In this document: piece by piece, positions 21,228 through 32,415 of the stretch
Position numbering within the stretch: the first letter of the stretch is position 1
Layout of the letters: each line of letters opens with the position of its first letter
Assembly: GCA_951804985.1 (NCBI GenBank)
Contig: OX638132.1
Coordinates: 15,977,529-16,041,528, forward strand
Direction: 5' to 3'
Source: Dryomyza anilis
Taxonomy: Eukaryota > Arthropoda > Insecta > Diptera > Dryomyzidae
Length of the DNA stretch: 64,000 nt
Program-made: the position numbers and the translations under genes
The notes under the pieces: model-generated
Databases searched by the model: none
Told to the model about the DNA's origin: nothing
The model's input: only the letters and a program-made list of their open reading frames with translations

Positions 21228-22147
21228 AATTTGTAATGACAACAAAAAACCAGAAGAAACCACATACATCAATTCAATATAATTCGCGGTTGCTAATTTT
21301 GATTGTTTACTCAGTTTTTTTCAATTACGTAACGTTTTCAAAATAATTGCTCTCGAATTTTCAGGCTCTTTTCAGCCACTTTTTAGAATTAAAAAAATAC
21401 AGTTCCTTACACAACCAGTTTTCCAAATAATTGTAAACGCCATTTGTCTTTTAATTGTGAAGACTAATTACAATATATCACATATATGGGCCATTCCACA
21501 CCAAATCGACCAAAAAAAGTAAAATTTGAGATTTTACCTTTTCGATCTTAATGAACTTTTGGCAACTGATAAAGGGTATCGAGACATAGACTGAGCCACT
21601 GTATCTCTGGAAGTAGTGGTCGGAAAAAATAAAAAAAAAATTGTTTAGTGCATGTCTCGATACCCTTTCTCAGTTGCCAAAATTTCATTGAAATCGAAGA
21701 AGGTGAGTTCCAACCGCTGGTCGATTTGGTGTGGAATGGCCCATACAATATATATATATGTAGGTTTTTAAGATATTTAATTTTAAACTCGTAAAATATT
21801 GATTTTTTTAGATTATTTTTGGCCGATTTTTTCATCATTTTGGATCTAATGATAAATAAGAAAATGATTAATGGTTATGTAGTATATAATTCAAGCTAAC
21901 GATAAATACTATTTTTTTTTATTTTACTAATTTTTTATCGGTTCTTATTTTTAAAATATGTCCTATCAACACAGTTTCCGTCAAAAATATGTAAAAGTTT
22001 ACTATGCTTGTATATTTTTCATATAAATTACTGAAAAATAATTCTTTTAACACGAATTGTTCTGTTAAAGGCGACGTAGTAGGAAAACAACAGAATATGC
22101 AATAATAATAAGCATACTTAAAATATATATAGTAATGATCTTTTCAG
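21228..22147. mobile_element. Family X copy 2 (partial), with nested family Y element
   Basis: The left part (ATCAATTCAATATAATTCGCGG, TTACTCAGTTTTTTTCAATTACGTAACG) matches the 17.0 kb copy. The right part (GCAATAATAATAAGCATACTT) matches the inner region of that copy, so the right arm appears deleted. A family Y element at 21486-21744 interrupts it. Confidence 0.65.
21486..21744. mobile_element. Family Y foldback, 0.26 kb deletion derivative
   Basis: Ends ATGGGCCATTCCACACCAAA and the exact reverse (TTTGGTGTGGAATGGCCCAT). The interior keeps only AACTGATAAAGGGTATCGAGA and its inverted partner. Compare the full 1.25 kb copy at 29.8 kb and the 0.44 kb copy at 49.0 kb. Confidence 0.88.
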
Positions 22148-22628
22148 ATTACAGACATAAGCAAAATTTGTTTTACTGATAACACTGCACGACACAATTC
22201 AAATTTTGACGTAGTGCAGTTAAAGTTGCAGAAAATATTGGATACGTTTGTGACTATGATTCTTGAAAATTTCAACAGTTTTGTCAAATTGCACATTTGT
22301 CAATTTCTCATTGGCATTCTTATATTTTTAAAGCTACCACAAAAGAAAATATTGAATTTATCTTTTCTAAATTAGATGCAGAAAATATCGTGCTAAAATT
22401 CAAATCTTTTTTTTTATACGTGAAAATTTTGTTTGCGAGATATAAGCAAATGAAATTCAAAATAAAAAAATGTATGAATAAAAAAATGTTAAAATAAAAA
22501 AGTTTTTACTTAATTGAAAAAAAAGGTAAACATTATTTCTATACATTGTCATGTAGCGCCATGTATCTATCCTCTTTAAAACCCTATTTAAGAGAATAAA
22601 TATCGACTCTTGGTTAAAAAGTGAACAG
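22148..22628. other. Intron spacer, nothing recognised
   Basis: AT-rich, with TTGACAAATG/CATTTGTCAA-type short inversions near 22280-22310. No supported feature. Confidence 0.4.
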
Positions 22629-22630
22629 TA

Positions 22631-24747
22631 CCCGAGACAAAAAAAACGGTAGGGAAGTGGTAGGAAACACGTAGACAAACAGGTATTTTGTAGGTATTTA
22701 AATCATATTTTTTAGGTAGCTTATAGGTATGGAAAGGTGGGAATCAGGACAAAAGCTACCTATTTGCTACCTATTCTGAAAATTGGTAGGAAAATGGTAG
22801 GCAGAGGTAGGGTACGGGTATGGTAGGCTCTGGTGGGAAATAGGTATTATTGAACGACTGCTTGATTAAAAATGATTTTTAGATTTGTGATTTTAGATTT
22901 ACTTTTTTAGAATTTTATTGCGCATAATGAATAGAAATACATTTTAATATAACTGTGGACAACATACAGAATAATACCATGATGTAATTATCATTATAAC
23001 ACTTAAATTACACGATTTAACATTCAAAAATTTTTAATAATAGACGTTAAACGTGGACTTTGAGTTAGCCCATTACTTCATGTTTGCCAATCTTGGAAGT
23101 TGTGATACTGTTGTCGTCGTACTCGTTGCAAGTAGTCGTTGAAGACTAAAGTTTTGGCTTGCTAACTGCGGCTTGGTAACAACGATTTGTCCTATGGTCT
23201 CCATTTCGTTTAAAAATGCATGCGAGACATTGCGCCTGTGGAAATTAAATTAATAGACTTTTTACGAGACTAAATCGCAAAAAAAAGCATTCACCTGCGA
23301 TATTAAAACCTATGCATAAGCGCTCCATCTGCTTAGCGTTGAGGGGATCGATGGTTTAGCTTGGGTTCCTCGCTATCTTTGTAGGCGATACATAGCAGAA
23401 TGTGAGACATCGGAACTGTAGAAATTAAATGATGAATAAAATGTCTACGATACTCAATCGCAAAAAACACTCACTCACGCATATCCACATGCATATCATT
23501 CATCGAGTCAATTCGGTTATGCTTGGCTTCCTTGCGATTCTTCTGTAGCGATAGATTTGGTAGGCGAGACACCCGCTGACCATCGACTCTACATCTTGTG
23601 CGGCAGTCACGGATTTGTCAACGTGCACTCGTTCAGCATTTTTACTGCTCGGCGAGTGTAACGCGTTGCTCGAGTTCGTCAATTTGGATTTTCACTTTGC
23701 TGACGCCGAGACCGCGAACTTTTCAAGCTTATTCAAATACCAATTTATTTGCCAACAAACGTATGAAGACAAACAATTTTTGATACTGAAAATTTCTGAA
23801 GTTTCATTTTTTATTCGTCAAAAATGAGCAACCCAAACAATACCTATAAACTACCTAAAAATGTCTTCAGAACGAAAATAAAATCTAAAAAGTTTTTGCC
23901 CACCTCTGCCTACATATTTCCTACTATAAAGCTACTTTTAAAAACTTCAAAACACAAATTTCATTATAATGTTTTTGCCTGCTACAGTCAGGCTACCTAT
24001 CCAGTCCATTTCCCTGCTATAAAGCTACTTCTAAAAACTTCAAAACAGAAATTTTTAAAAAATTGTTTTTGCTTATATCTCGAAAACAAATTTTTCACGC
24101 ATAAAAGCAAATTTTTGTATTACAGCGCGATGTTTTCTACGTCTAACATCGAGAAGATAATTTCATTACTTTCTTTTGTTGAAATTTTAAAAAGTAAAAG
24201 ATGACCAAAATAATGGGAAATTGAAAATATGCTATATCTCAAATACTATAGCCAATTTGACAAAACTGATTGTACTTTCGGAATCAACGCCAAAAATGTA
24301 TCGAATATTTCTTATAACTTTTACTGCACAAAAATGGGCTTAGTATAGGGTTTTTCAATAAGAGCGCTACAAAAGTTTTTTTTTCAAGGGTTTTTCAACA
24401 GGGTCGCTACAAAAGTAGAGCGACAGGGACAGCAAACGACGCCAATTTCTTGCCGCTCTTTTGACATTTCTCTTCAGTAAGGTTTGCCATTTCATGATGG
24501 AAAGCAGTCTAGATAAATGTTTTCGAACTCAAACAGAAAAAGGCAGAGTTTGCATCAATGTTTTCGAAATAATACAAACAGATAAAGCCAGAGTTTGCAT
24601 CATATGCTGTCTGTTTTTTGACCATTCCCAAAGTACGCCGGGAATCTGCCTTTAAAATCACATAAAATTTTGTAATCTGCCAAACTTCCATTTATCCTTG
24701 AGTTTGGCGAAAATGTTACTGAAAAAATCGAGAAATTTTGTCTCGGG
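22631..24747. mobile_element. TA-flanked CCCGAGACAAA element with captured gene fragment
   Basis: The terminal inverted repeats CCCGAGACAAA (22631-22641) and TTTGTCTCGGG (to 24747) are flanked by TA at 22629-30 and 24748-49. The subterminal regions are filled with GGTAGG/CTACC motifs, GGTAGGAAATAGG at left and the inverse (CCTACTATAAAGCTAC) at right. The centre, about 23.05-23.72 kb, is GC-richer and holds decayed coding fragments on the minus strand. There is no transposase frame. The element sits in the AT-hook gene intron. Confidence 0.7.
23073..23713 (-). pseudogene. Decayed spliced gene fragment inside the 22.6 kb element
   Basis: The minus strand shows blocks with splice-like borders. 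23642-23713 reads GLGVSKVKIQIDELEQRV then LAEQ-stop, coiled-coil-like. 23479-23617 reads ...NLSLQKNRKEAKHNRIDSM then NDMHVDM with donor C|GTGAGT. 23295-23415 follows an acceptor TTTCTACAG and ends CAG|GTGA. 23073-23235 follows TTTCCACAG and reads NVSHAFLNEMETIGQIVV ... RLANMK-stop. Frames across the middle block contain stops, so the copy is broken. Retained introns argue for DNA-level capture, not retroposition. The source gene is not recognised. Confidence 0.45.
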
Positions 24748-24749
24748 TA

Positions 24750-25289
24750 GTTATTCTGACAATCAATTATAATCATAGCTATTATATGTCAAACTAATCT
24801 CTCTCAGTTTTGTGCATTTTCAACTTAAAAGGAAAAAAGCACATTTGCTACATTTTTGCTAATTATTTAAATCGGCTTAAATAAGAACGCGGCACATGCG
24901 ATGGAATCTATTAAAACGACACAACGTACGTCCTGACATAAGGATAAATCCATGACATAAGGATAAATTACGCAAAGTATGAAGCGTTGCACTTGAAAGC
25001 GAAAAACCCCCAATTGAATTTAATATTTAAAGCCAGAAAAAATTTACAATACATACAACGTCACGTGCCAGAACCCAGTGCAAATTAGCTGCAAATGTCT
25101 GTCACGTTATTAATAATAAATATCGAATTTCAAAAAAACCATTTGCAGCCGCACAATGCGAACGTGTTTTACGTGCTGCGACGTGTATTAAAGCGCATTA
25201 ACATATTGATGATTACCACAAAACCAATTTGCTAATTGAAATGTACATTCTCTATCTCTTTCTCCCTGTCTATCGCCCATAACAAGCAG
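24750..25289 (+). other. 3' end of the intron with tandem splice acceptor
   Basis: Mixed intron DNA, GC-richer near 25060-25200. A pyrimidine tract (CTCTATCTCTTTCTCCC, from about 25251) precedes AACAAGCAG, which offers AG at 25285-86 and again at 25288-89. Confidence 0.7.
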
Positions 25290-25684
25290 AAACCTCGCCC
25301 AACACATCTGGCAACCCTGCATTGAGTTTAACCCAAACTGGTGAGGGTCTTTTTACGCCCACCGCACTGCCGACGCCGCTGAAACGTGGTCCTGGACGTC
25401 CGCGCCTCAAGACCGGCGGCCCAACGCATCAGGGTGCACGCGGTACGCCGCGCACACGTAAACCCATCGGACCGCTGCTCGTGCCACTGGGTCAGACAAC
25501 ACCGCTGGGACAGATTACGCCGCAGGGGCAGACAACACCGTTGGAACAAACTACGCCTCTAAATCGCAGTCCGATCATTAGTCCGGCGCCCAGTCCTGCG
25601 CATTCGGAGCGCAGCAGCTTGGGCGGTAGCGTAGCGGGTTCCAGTATTGGTGGTGGTACTGCTGGTGCTGCATCAACAGATTGA
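25290..25684 (+). CDS. AT-hook protein, C-terminal exon
   Basis: The split GAA codon from the previous exon (G|AA) continues in frame: TSPNTSGNPALSLTQTGEG, then PLKRGPGRPRLKTGG, a textbook AT-hook (KRGPGRPRLK). Next is a Thr/Pro/Gln segment in which QTTPLGQ-type units repeat four times, a Ser/Pro stretch (SPIISPAPSPAHSERSS), a Gly/Ser/Ala tail and a TGA at 25682-84. With the exon at 19071 this gives two AT-hooks in the last ~190 residues. The composition suggests a disordered, nuclear, DNA-binding tail. GC content is high compared with both flanks. Using the upstream AG instead would start the exon at 25287 and add one alanine. The parent protein is not identified. Confidence 0.85.
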
Positions 25685-25955
25685 ACAATGTATTTAAAAT
25701 TAAGTTTAATTCAAATTTTATCAATTAAGCATTTATTTTATACTTCTATTTTATTCATTTTTCTTTCATATTCCTATCATTATTGTCATTGAGTTCAACA
25801 TTTAAGACTTTATATTTTTTATTTACATTGAATTTTTAAAATGTATTTTGAAAAAAATGGTTCTATTAGTATTTTAAGTCCATATGAAAACATATATACT
25901 GTAAGAATTTGTTTTAAGTTATAACTGAAAATTAAAGTAGAATTGGTTGTTTCAA
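25685..25955 (+). terminator. 3' UTR with ATTAAA poly(A) signal
   Basis: AT-rich 3' UTR of the AT-hook gene. ATTAAA at 25931-25936 is the common variant signal, followed by GTTGTTTC and an A-run at 25954. No better AATAAA lies closer to the stop. Confidence 0.55.
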
Positions 25956-26229
25956 AAAAAAAAAATGTTTATTTAATTAATTTTACACAATTTTACTAGA
26001 TTTATGGAACCAGTCCAATGTAACGATCAAAATTCCCAACTGTTTATCAGCTGTTTTAAAATCCCAAATACAAAAACAACAAAATTAAAAAATAGACTAA
26101 AAAAAATCAAAATTTTCGGAGTTCAAGTCCAAATATCTTACAAAATTATAGCATCTATATATGGGGCATTATTTCACAAGTGTACCAAACAAAAAAAAAT
26201 TGTCACCAATTTTATTCAAAATTCGTAAA

Positions 26230-27013
26230 ACATTCCACGTCAAACCGGGCACTTTTGAGATTTACTATTTTTGATTTGGTTGAAACTTTGCACTTATGAT
26301 CCATGTCGAAAAATATTTTACACGTGTTTCATGTTTTATTTATATAAGTAAAATGTTTATGGGTAGTTCTACCCCTTAATAAATTCAAAAATATCGATGA
26401 AAATCAACATTTTGCATTCAGTTAAATTACTGTAGCACGTGAACCATAAGTTCAATATTAAACAATTGGATCTCATTTTAAAGTTAATGAATTCATCTTA
26501 CTAATGGTTCAAACCTCAGAAACAAATACATTTTTTGAACAAAAAAAAAACTTTTAAAATTGTAAGCGTTGACGTGCTACTCTAATTTTTTTCTGTTGGT
26601 GCATTATTGATGTAGTTTTGTAATAGTTTAATAAAAATTAAATAAAAATTATGTGCTGAACACCAAAATCGGTTTTAAAACTTTCGGACCGTTATTTGTT
26701 ATTATGTTTGTTTTAGATGTTTTAAAAATGGGTAAACCATTAGAAAGATCAATTTGTTACCTTTAAAATGAGACCAAATTGTTCAATATTGAACTTATGG
26801 TTCACGTGCTACAGTATTTTAACTAAAGGCAAAATGTTGAATATCGACGAAATATTTCAATTTATTAAGGGGTAGAACTGCAAGAAAGAAGACTATTTTA
26901 ATAAAAAAAAATACGTGTCAAATATTTGTTGACACAGAACATGTCTTTAGAAAGATCGGAGCTCCTAAAGTAATTTTTTGTAAAAAAAAAGCGCTCAGTT
27001 TGACGTGGAATTG
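26230..27013. mobile_element. 0.78 kb foldback with CATTCCACGTCAAAC ends
   Basis: CATTCCACGTCAAAC (26231) is matched inverted by GTTTGACGTGGAAT (to 27011). The arms continue inward with ACCCCTTAATAAATT/AATTTATTAAGGGGT and GCACGTGAACCATAAGTTC with its reverse, about 350 bp each. The centre is near 26.6 kb. It resembles family Y in its end sequence and GAGATTTTAC-type start but is a distinct element. Confidence 0.85.
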
Positions 27014-27499
27014 CCGATATAGGTATTTCCTAGGGACATTCGTACGTTTTAAACTTTAATATCTCGAAGGAAAATTAACTAATTTACTTGATTTTTTTTT
27101 CTAAAAGTCGTTTTTAAATAGAACTAAGCATGTGGCAGATGAAATCATATAAATTAAATAGTGGTCGTGCCGGACGGGAACAAAAGGGAAGTGCATGTCG
27201 AATTTCATGTAGAAAGTACAAAAAAGTCAAGAATTTTACAAATAAATTATTTTTTTGAATTATTTAAAAAATTATCTGAGATACTTTACTTTGTTTGTAA
27301 ATTTATACTTTGTTAATAACAAAAAAAATCCGGACGGGACAATTTTTTTTTTCTCTTTCTAAATATGCTTTTTGCATACAAATTATTTTTTTTAATTATT
27401 TATAAAAATAGCTGAGATAATTTACTTTATTTTTGTATATGTATACTTTGTTTCTAAAGTTTATAGTTATTTCGTAAAAAATCCCAGAATAATTCCGAA
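27014..27499. other. Spacer with internal duplication
   Basis: Two related segments (GTGCCGGACGGGAACAAAAG...TTTACTTTGTTTGTAA and CCGGACGGGACAA...TTTACTTTATTTTTG) suggest an old ~150 bp tandem duplication at about 27170-27480. Confidence 0.45.
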
Positions 27500-28072
27500 A
27501 AAAAAAATCTTCAATATGATGAATTTATTCATGAATATTATGAATTTTTTTCACCAACTACCAGATTCATCAGTTTGATACCACCGTTCATTAAATGACA
27601 TATTAGTGAATGCATTCATTATATATATGAACAAAATATTCCATACAATGAATTTGAATTGTCATATTGATGAATTTGTTCATAATATTTTTTTCAAAAA
27701 AATTATTTTTTATGAAATAATTCGAAAAAAAAACACAATAACTACTTGAGAACTGAGAATTACAGCAAAAAATGAACGAAAAAAAAATATTTTTTTAGAA
27801 ATTTGGTTTATAACAGCGTTCTTCAATATGATGAACATATATGTTGTATTTTATATTTCGGTTCATTAATATGATGAAACGCATTCTTCACATACAATAC
27901 ATCATATTGAGAACACTTGTTCGACAGTTACCAAGCGTTCTACATATTAATGAAAGCATTCATAACAATAATGGCGTTAGTCATTAATATTATGTATGGT
28001 TCTTCAATACAATGAATTATGGTTTGAAGAACGGAATTCATTAATATGATGTAAATTATTTTTCTGTGTATG
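27500..28072. mobile_element. ATATGATGAAT motif-filled element
   Basis: Many copies of CAATATGATGAA, TTCATTAATATGATG and GAATTCATTA in both orientations. The right end is ATTATTTTTCTGTG followed by TA, like other CAGAAAAA-ended elements. The left end is unclear. Similar motifs occur at 13.2-13.7 kb and 63.7-64.0 kb. Confidence 0.5.
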
Positions 28073-28510
28073 GAAATTTGCACTACGATTTTATTTCTAA
28101 AAATAAATTTCTATCTGACTATATTAATAATCATTATTACGAAATGAAAAGTGATGTACGAATCGAATTTACAGATGTTTATTTTAAGTTTTTTTAAACT
28201 TTTTATATTTTTTTACATTTTTGGTACTCAAAGTTCCTGACGTCACAGATTTCAATTATCTGGTAAAAATGTTTTTGAATTACTAGAAAATCGATCTTTT
28301 CATTTTTGAAAATGATTAGGAATTACAGAAATTTATCTTTTTGGTTCCATACGTAACAATAGAACACACTTATTCAAAAATCAAAATTTGTCCCTTATTT
28401 TAATAATTTTTGTAACAAAAAAGGAAACTTTGTAAATGAAAAATAATAGCAGAGCTGTTAAAAAATATTTATCATCAATGACTATTAAAAAATAATGCAA
28501 ATATGTTAAC

Positions 28511-28650
28511 GGCTACGATGGCTCGATTGGTTAGTGCGTTGGCCTACTAGCCAGAAGGTCCCGGGTTCGATCCCAGCGACTGTAAACATAAACAATTGAG
28601 ATTGTTTTCTTTACGACACTACCTCTCGGCAGTCAATGGCAATGCTACAA
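28511..28650 (+). mobile_element. Divergent tRNA-derived SINE, truncated
   Basis: The tRNA-like head has TGGCTCGATTGGTTAGTG as A-box region and a perfect B-box GGTTCGATCCC (28564-28574). The body (CTACCTCTCGGCAGTCAATGG) matches the other SINEs, then the similarity stops, so it is a different subfamily and 3'-truncated. Confidence 0.7.
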
Positions 28651-29793
28651 ATGTAAAATCTATATTTAAGTTTTAATTTTCTGCTTAATTTCTACCATAA
28701 TTAAAAGTTTTGATATTACAATTGTTTAGAATAAGTTCAGATTTTACTTAGAACCTTTAAATTCCTTTCGATAACTTTACTTTTGTTTTGAAAAATCGAA
28801 TTCTGAAACAGCTAAGACCGAAATCATTAAAAAATGCCTGATTATCTATTAAAATATATTCTCCGAAATATTATTTAAATCTAGTGTTTTAATATTCTAC
28901 AATTACAATAAAAAAAAACATTCCAAATCATGTCACATGCTTGAAGCATTCCCATCATTTTCGCACCCATTAATTTCACACAAAACACCCATAAACTGTA
29001 ACTAACTAATTCTGTGGTAGCCAATAGTAAAGAAACACAAAAATAAAAAATAAATACATAGTCGTTACAATAAAAATAGTTGTAAACACACCTTCTGCAC
29101 TGGTATCCGTCAAAATGAATTCGCAAACAATTTCCATGAAAAACGTGTAGTAGTTGCGACATGACCAAGTCCAAAAAAAAAAAACAAATGACTGAAATGG
29201 TTTCAAGAAATAATTTGATATTTGATGCACGCATGGTGGCAGTTACAAAGAATTCTGAAAGTATGATTATGGACTATTTTAAAATACTCTTTACTTAATA
29301 CTCAATAAATATTTTATGTTTTAACAATAAAAATAAAACCTAAAAAAACTTTTACAGAGCGTGGAAATGTAATGAACTTTGAGTTTAGTACGATTTTAAG
29401 GTAGTTTTAGATGAACATTGTGACAATCTTTACATTGGGTTTAGAAATGCTTTAGAATTGGTTTATTAATAAAATTAATTTATATATTATTCACTGATGA
29501 AAAACCGTTAAAATTTTCCAATTTCCTAATATGAATTCAACACAAATAATATAATGGAATACGACTATTAGGAGCGCTGATTTCGAAAATGATAAATTTG
29601 CTCTTGTTTCAAATTTCTCGGATTTTGGATTGTTAACTAAAATTTCGAATAACTCGCGATAAAGAAGTCGTAAATATGTCAAAATATGCATACATAATAC
29701 AGATTTTTAAAGATCGGTAAAATCTCAGTCCTACGAATTTCGCATTGCAATTTGACATGATTACTCTTCGAAGAAATTCCAATCGTTTGGTAT
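28651..29793. other. Long stretch with nothing recognised
   Basis: AT-rich DNA. A 117-codon minus-strand frame (28881-29234) is Phe/Tyr/Cys-rich and lacks a recognisable motif, so it is not called. No repeat ends are visible. Confidence 0.4.
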
Positions 29794-31040
29794 ATGGGCC
29801 ATTCCACACCAAATCGACCTGCGGTTGGAACTCACCTCCTTCGATTTCAATGAAATTTTGGGAATTGATAAAGGGTATTGAGACATGCACTAACCAATAT
29901 TTTTTTTTAATTTTTCCGTCCACTACTTCCAAAGATACAGTGGCTCAAAGTTGGAAAAAAAGGTCCAAAAATCACTTTTGTATGGTTGTTCATATTTAAA
30001 TATCTCTTGAACTAGAATTGCTAGAAATTTCATTGATGGCTCGTTTAAAAGCTAATAGATCAAGCTTTTAGAAAAATTTAGTTGTAACCTCTAAACGTGA
30101 CCCGTGGTCATTATTATTGCACTTCAAAATTGATGTCCTTAAAAAGGACCCTTTTTAAAATTCTGAAAAAATCCTAAGTTTTTATCAATTTATTATAAAT
30201 GTTCATGCAAAATTTCAATATGGTATTTTGATGGCATCATATTTTAAAAAATATTTTTCTAAATTTGTATTTAGTTTTTGTATAGAAAAAAAAATTACTA
30301 CAGTAAAAGTTGTAATAGTTCCTGAATATATATGTAACTTTGATTTCTAAAATTGCGTCAGTTTTATCATATTGAATCTAATTTTTGAGATACTGATTTT
30401 GGGATATAGTTTTTACGATTTTCGAAAAATGGTATATATCTCAAAAACTAGAAACAATTTAATAAAACTGACGTCATTTTCAAAATTAGAGTTACAAATA
30501 CATTGAAAAATTATTGCAATTTTTACTTTTGAAAAAAAATTTTTTTTTTCAGTACAAAAAATATTCAAAAAATTTAGAAAATTATTTTATAAAATATGAT
30601 GCCATCAAAATACCATCTTGAAATTTTACGTGAACATTTACAATAAATTGACGAAAATTTAGGATTTTTTCCAGAATTTTAAAAATGGTCCTTTTTAAGG
30701 ACTACAATTTTGAAGTGCAAAGATAATGACCACGGGCCACATGGTAACGTTTAAAAATTAAAACTTAATTTTTCTAAAAGCTCGTTCTATTAGCTTTAAA
30801 ACGAGTTTTTAACGGAGTTTCTAGCATTTCTAGTTCAAGAGATATTTAAATATGAACAACCATACAAAAGTGATTTTTGGCCCTTTTTCTAACTTTGAGC
30901 CACTGTATCTCTGGAAGTAGTGGTCGGAAAAAATAAAAAAAATGGTTAGTGCATGTCTTGATACCCGTTATTAGTTTCATTTCATTAAAATCGAAAATGT
31001 AAAATCTCAAATTTGACTTTTTTTGGTTGATTTGGCCCAT
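29794..31040. mobile_element. Family Y foldback, full length (1.25 kb)
   Basis: It starts ATGGGCCATTCCACACCAAA and ends GGCCCAT, the right end having lost about 10 bp (GGTGTGGAAT). Almost the whole element is palindromic: AACTTTGAGCCACTGTATC, CTCGTTTTAAAGCTAAT, AAAAAGGACC and ATGGTATTTTGATGG each occur in inverted partners about the centre near 30.42 kb. Arms are about 600 bp. It is non-coding and would fold into a very long hairpin if transcribed. Confidence 0.88.
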
Positions 31041-31189
31041 ATACTAAATTAAAAAAAAAATCAAGCTATAGTTATGCTCTACAAAATGTCTTCTATTGAT
31101 TCACAGATATTATGTAGAAATATTTAAACTTCGAGAATTTTTTCGTAATTTTTGACATGCGATTTTTCAAAATCTGAAGCCGATATCGG

Positions 31190-31310
31190 TACACTCAGAA
31201 AAAAAAATATAAAATTCATAGGAATTCCTACTGATTCAACGATTTTTTACTATGAAAAATAGTCAATGGGATTTTTCCTATTAATATTATAGTGTGGGAA
31301 CTATTAATGT
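31190..31310. mobile_element. CACCCAG MITE fragment
   Basis: CACTCAGAAAAAAAAATATAAAATTCATAGG then TTTTTTACTATGAAAAATAGTCAATGGG resembles the start of the CACCCAG MITE. The right half is missing, where the 180-bp array begins. Confidence 0.5.
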
Positions 31311-31318
31311 TATAGTGG

Positions 31319-32415
31319 CGTCATATATGATTTATTTTTTTTATTTTTGACCACATTGATAGTGATCTGAAATAAGTCAGTGTGAATGAAGGATATCGTT
31401 TGCAGTACTTGAAATATATTTACAAAAAAAAAACACAAATGTATGAAATTAGAAAAAAATGTATTTTTTGCCATGTAATTTTAAGTTAATCCGGGAACGA
31501 TATCGGTATCATATATTTTTTATTTTTTACCACATTGATTGTGATTTGAAAAAAGATAGTCCGTAAAATAGATATCGGTTGTAGTCAATGGAATAAATGG
31601 ATAACAAAATACACAAATGTATGAAATTAGAATTAAAATGGTTATTTTTGCCATCTAATTTCTCCAAATCCGGAAACGATATCGGTATGATATATTTTTT
31701 TTTATTTTTTACCACATTGATTGTGATTAGAAAAAAGATAGTCCTTAAAATGCATATCGGTTGTAGTCAATGGAATAAATTTATAGCGAAATACACAAAT
31801 GTATGAAATTAGAATTAAAATGGTTATTTTTGCCATCTAATTTCTCCAAATCCGGAAACGATATCGGGATGATATATTTTTTATTTCTGACCACATTGAT
31901 AGTGATCTGAAATAATTCAGTGTGAATGAAGGATATCGTTTGCAGTCCTTGAAATAAATTTACAAAAAAAAGCACAAATGTTTGAAATTAGAAAAAAATG
32001 GTATTTTTTGCCATGTAATTTCTCCTAATCCGGGAATGATATTGGGATAATATTTATTTTTTATTTTTTACCACATTGATTGCCATTAGAAAAAATGTAG
32101 TGCGAATAATGGATATCGCTTGTAGTCCTTGGAATAAATGTATAACGATATACACAAATGTATGAAATTAGAATAGAAATGGTTATTTTTGCCATGTAAT
32201 TTCTCCTAATCCGGAAAGGATATCGGGATGATATTTTTTTTATTTTTTAGCACATTGTTTGTGAGCAGAAAAAGTTAGTGTGAACGAAGGATATCGATTG
32301 CAGTACTTGAAACAAATTTACGAATAAAAGCACACATGTTTGAACTTCGAATAAAAATGGTAATGTTTGCCATGTAATTTCTCCTAATTCGGAAAGGATA
32401 TCGGGATGATATTTT
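31319..32415. repeat. ~180-bp tandem array, six units of two types
   Basis: GATATCGG anchors recur at 31499, 31678, 31860, 32038 (GATATTGG), 32219 and 32397, giving periods of 178-182 bp. Each unit carries ACCACATTGAT and GCCATGTAATTTCTCC. Two variants alternate irregularly: type A (CAGTGTGAATGAAGGATATCG) and type B (GATAGTCCGTAAAATAGATATCGG), in the order A B B A B A. The unit length is close to a nucleosome repeat, as in many satellite DNAs. Confidence 0.9.

Noticed and set aside
23824..24204. 126-codon open frame with repeated IKLLLKTSK
   Set aside because: The repetition comes from the CTACC-motif subterminal region of the 22.6 kb element.
28881..29234. 117-codon minus-strand membrane-like frame
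   Set aside because: Hydrophobicity comes from AT-rich composition; no conserved motif, and an overlapping second frame is equally open.
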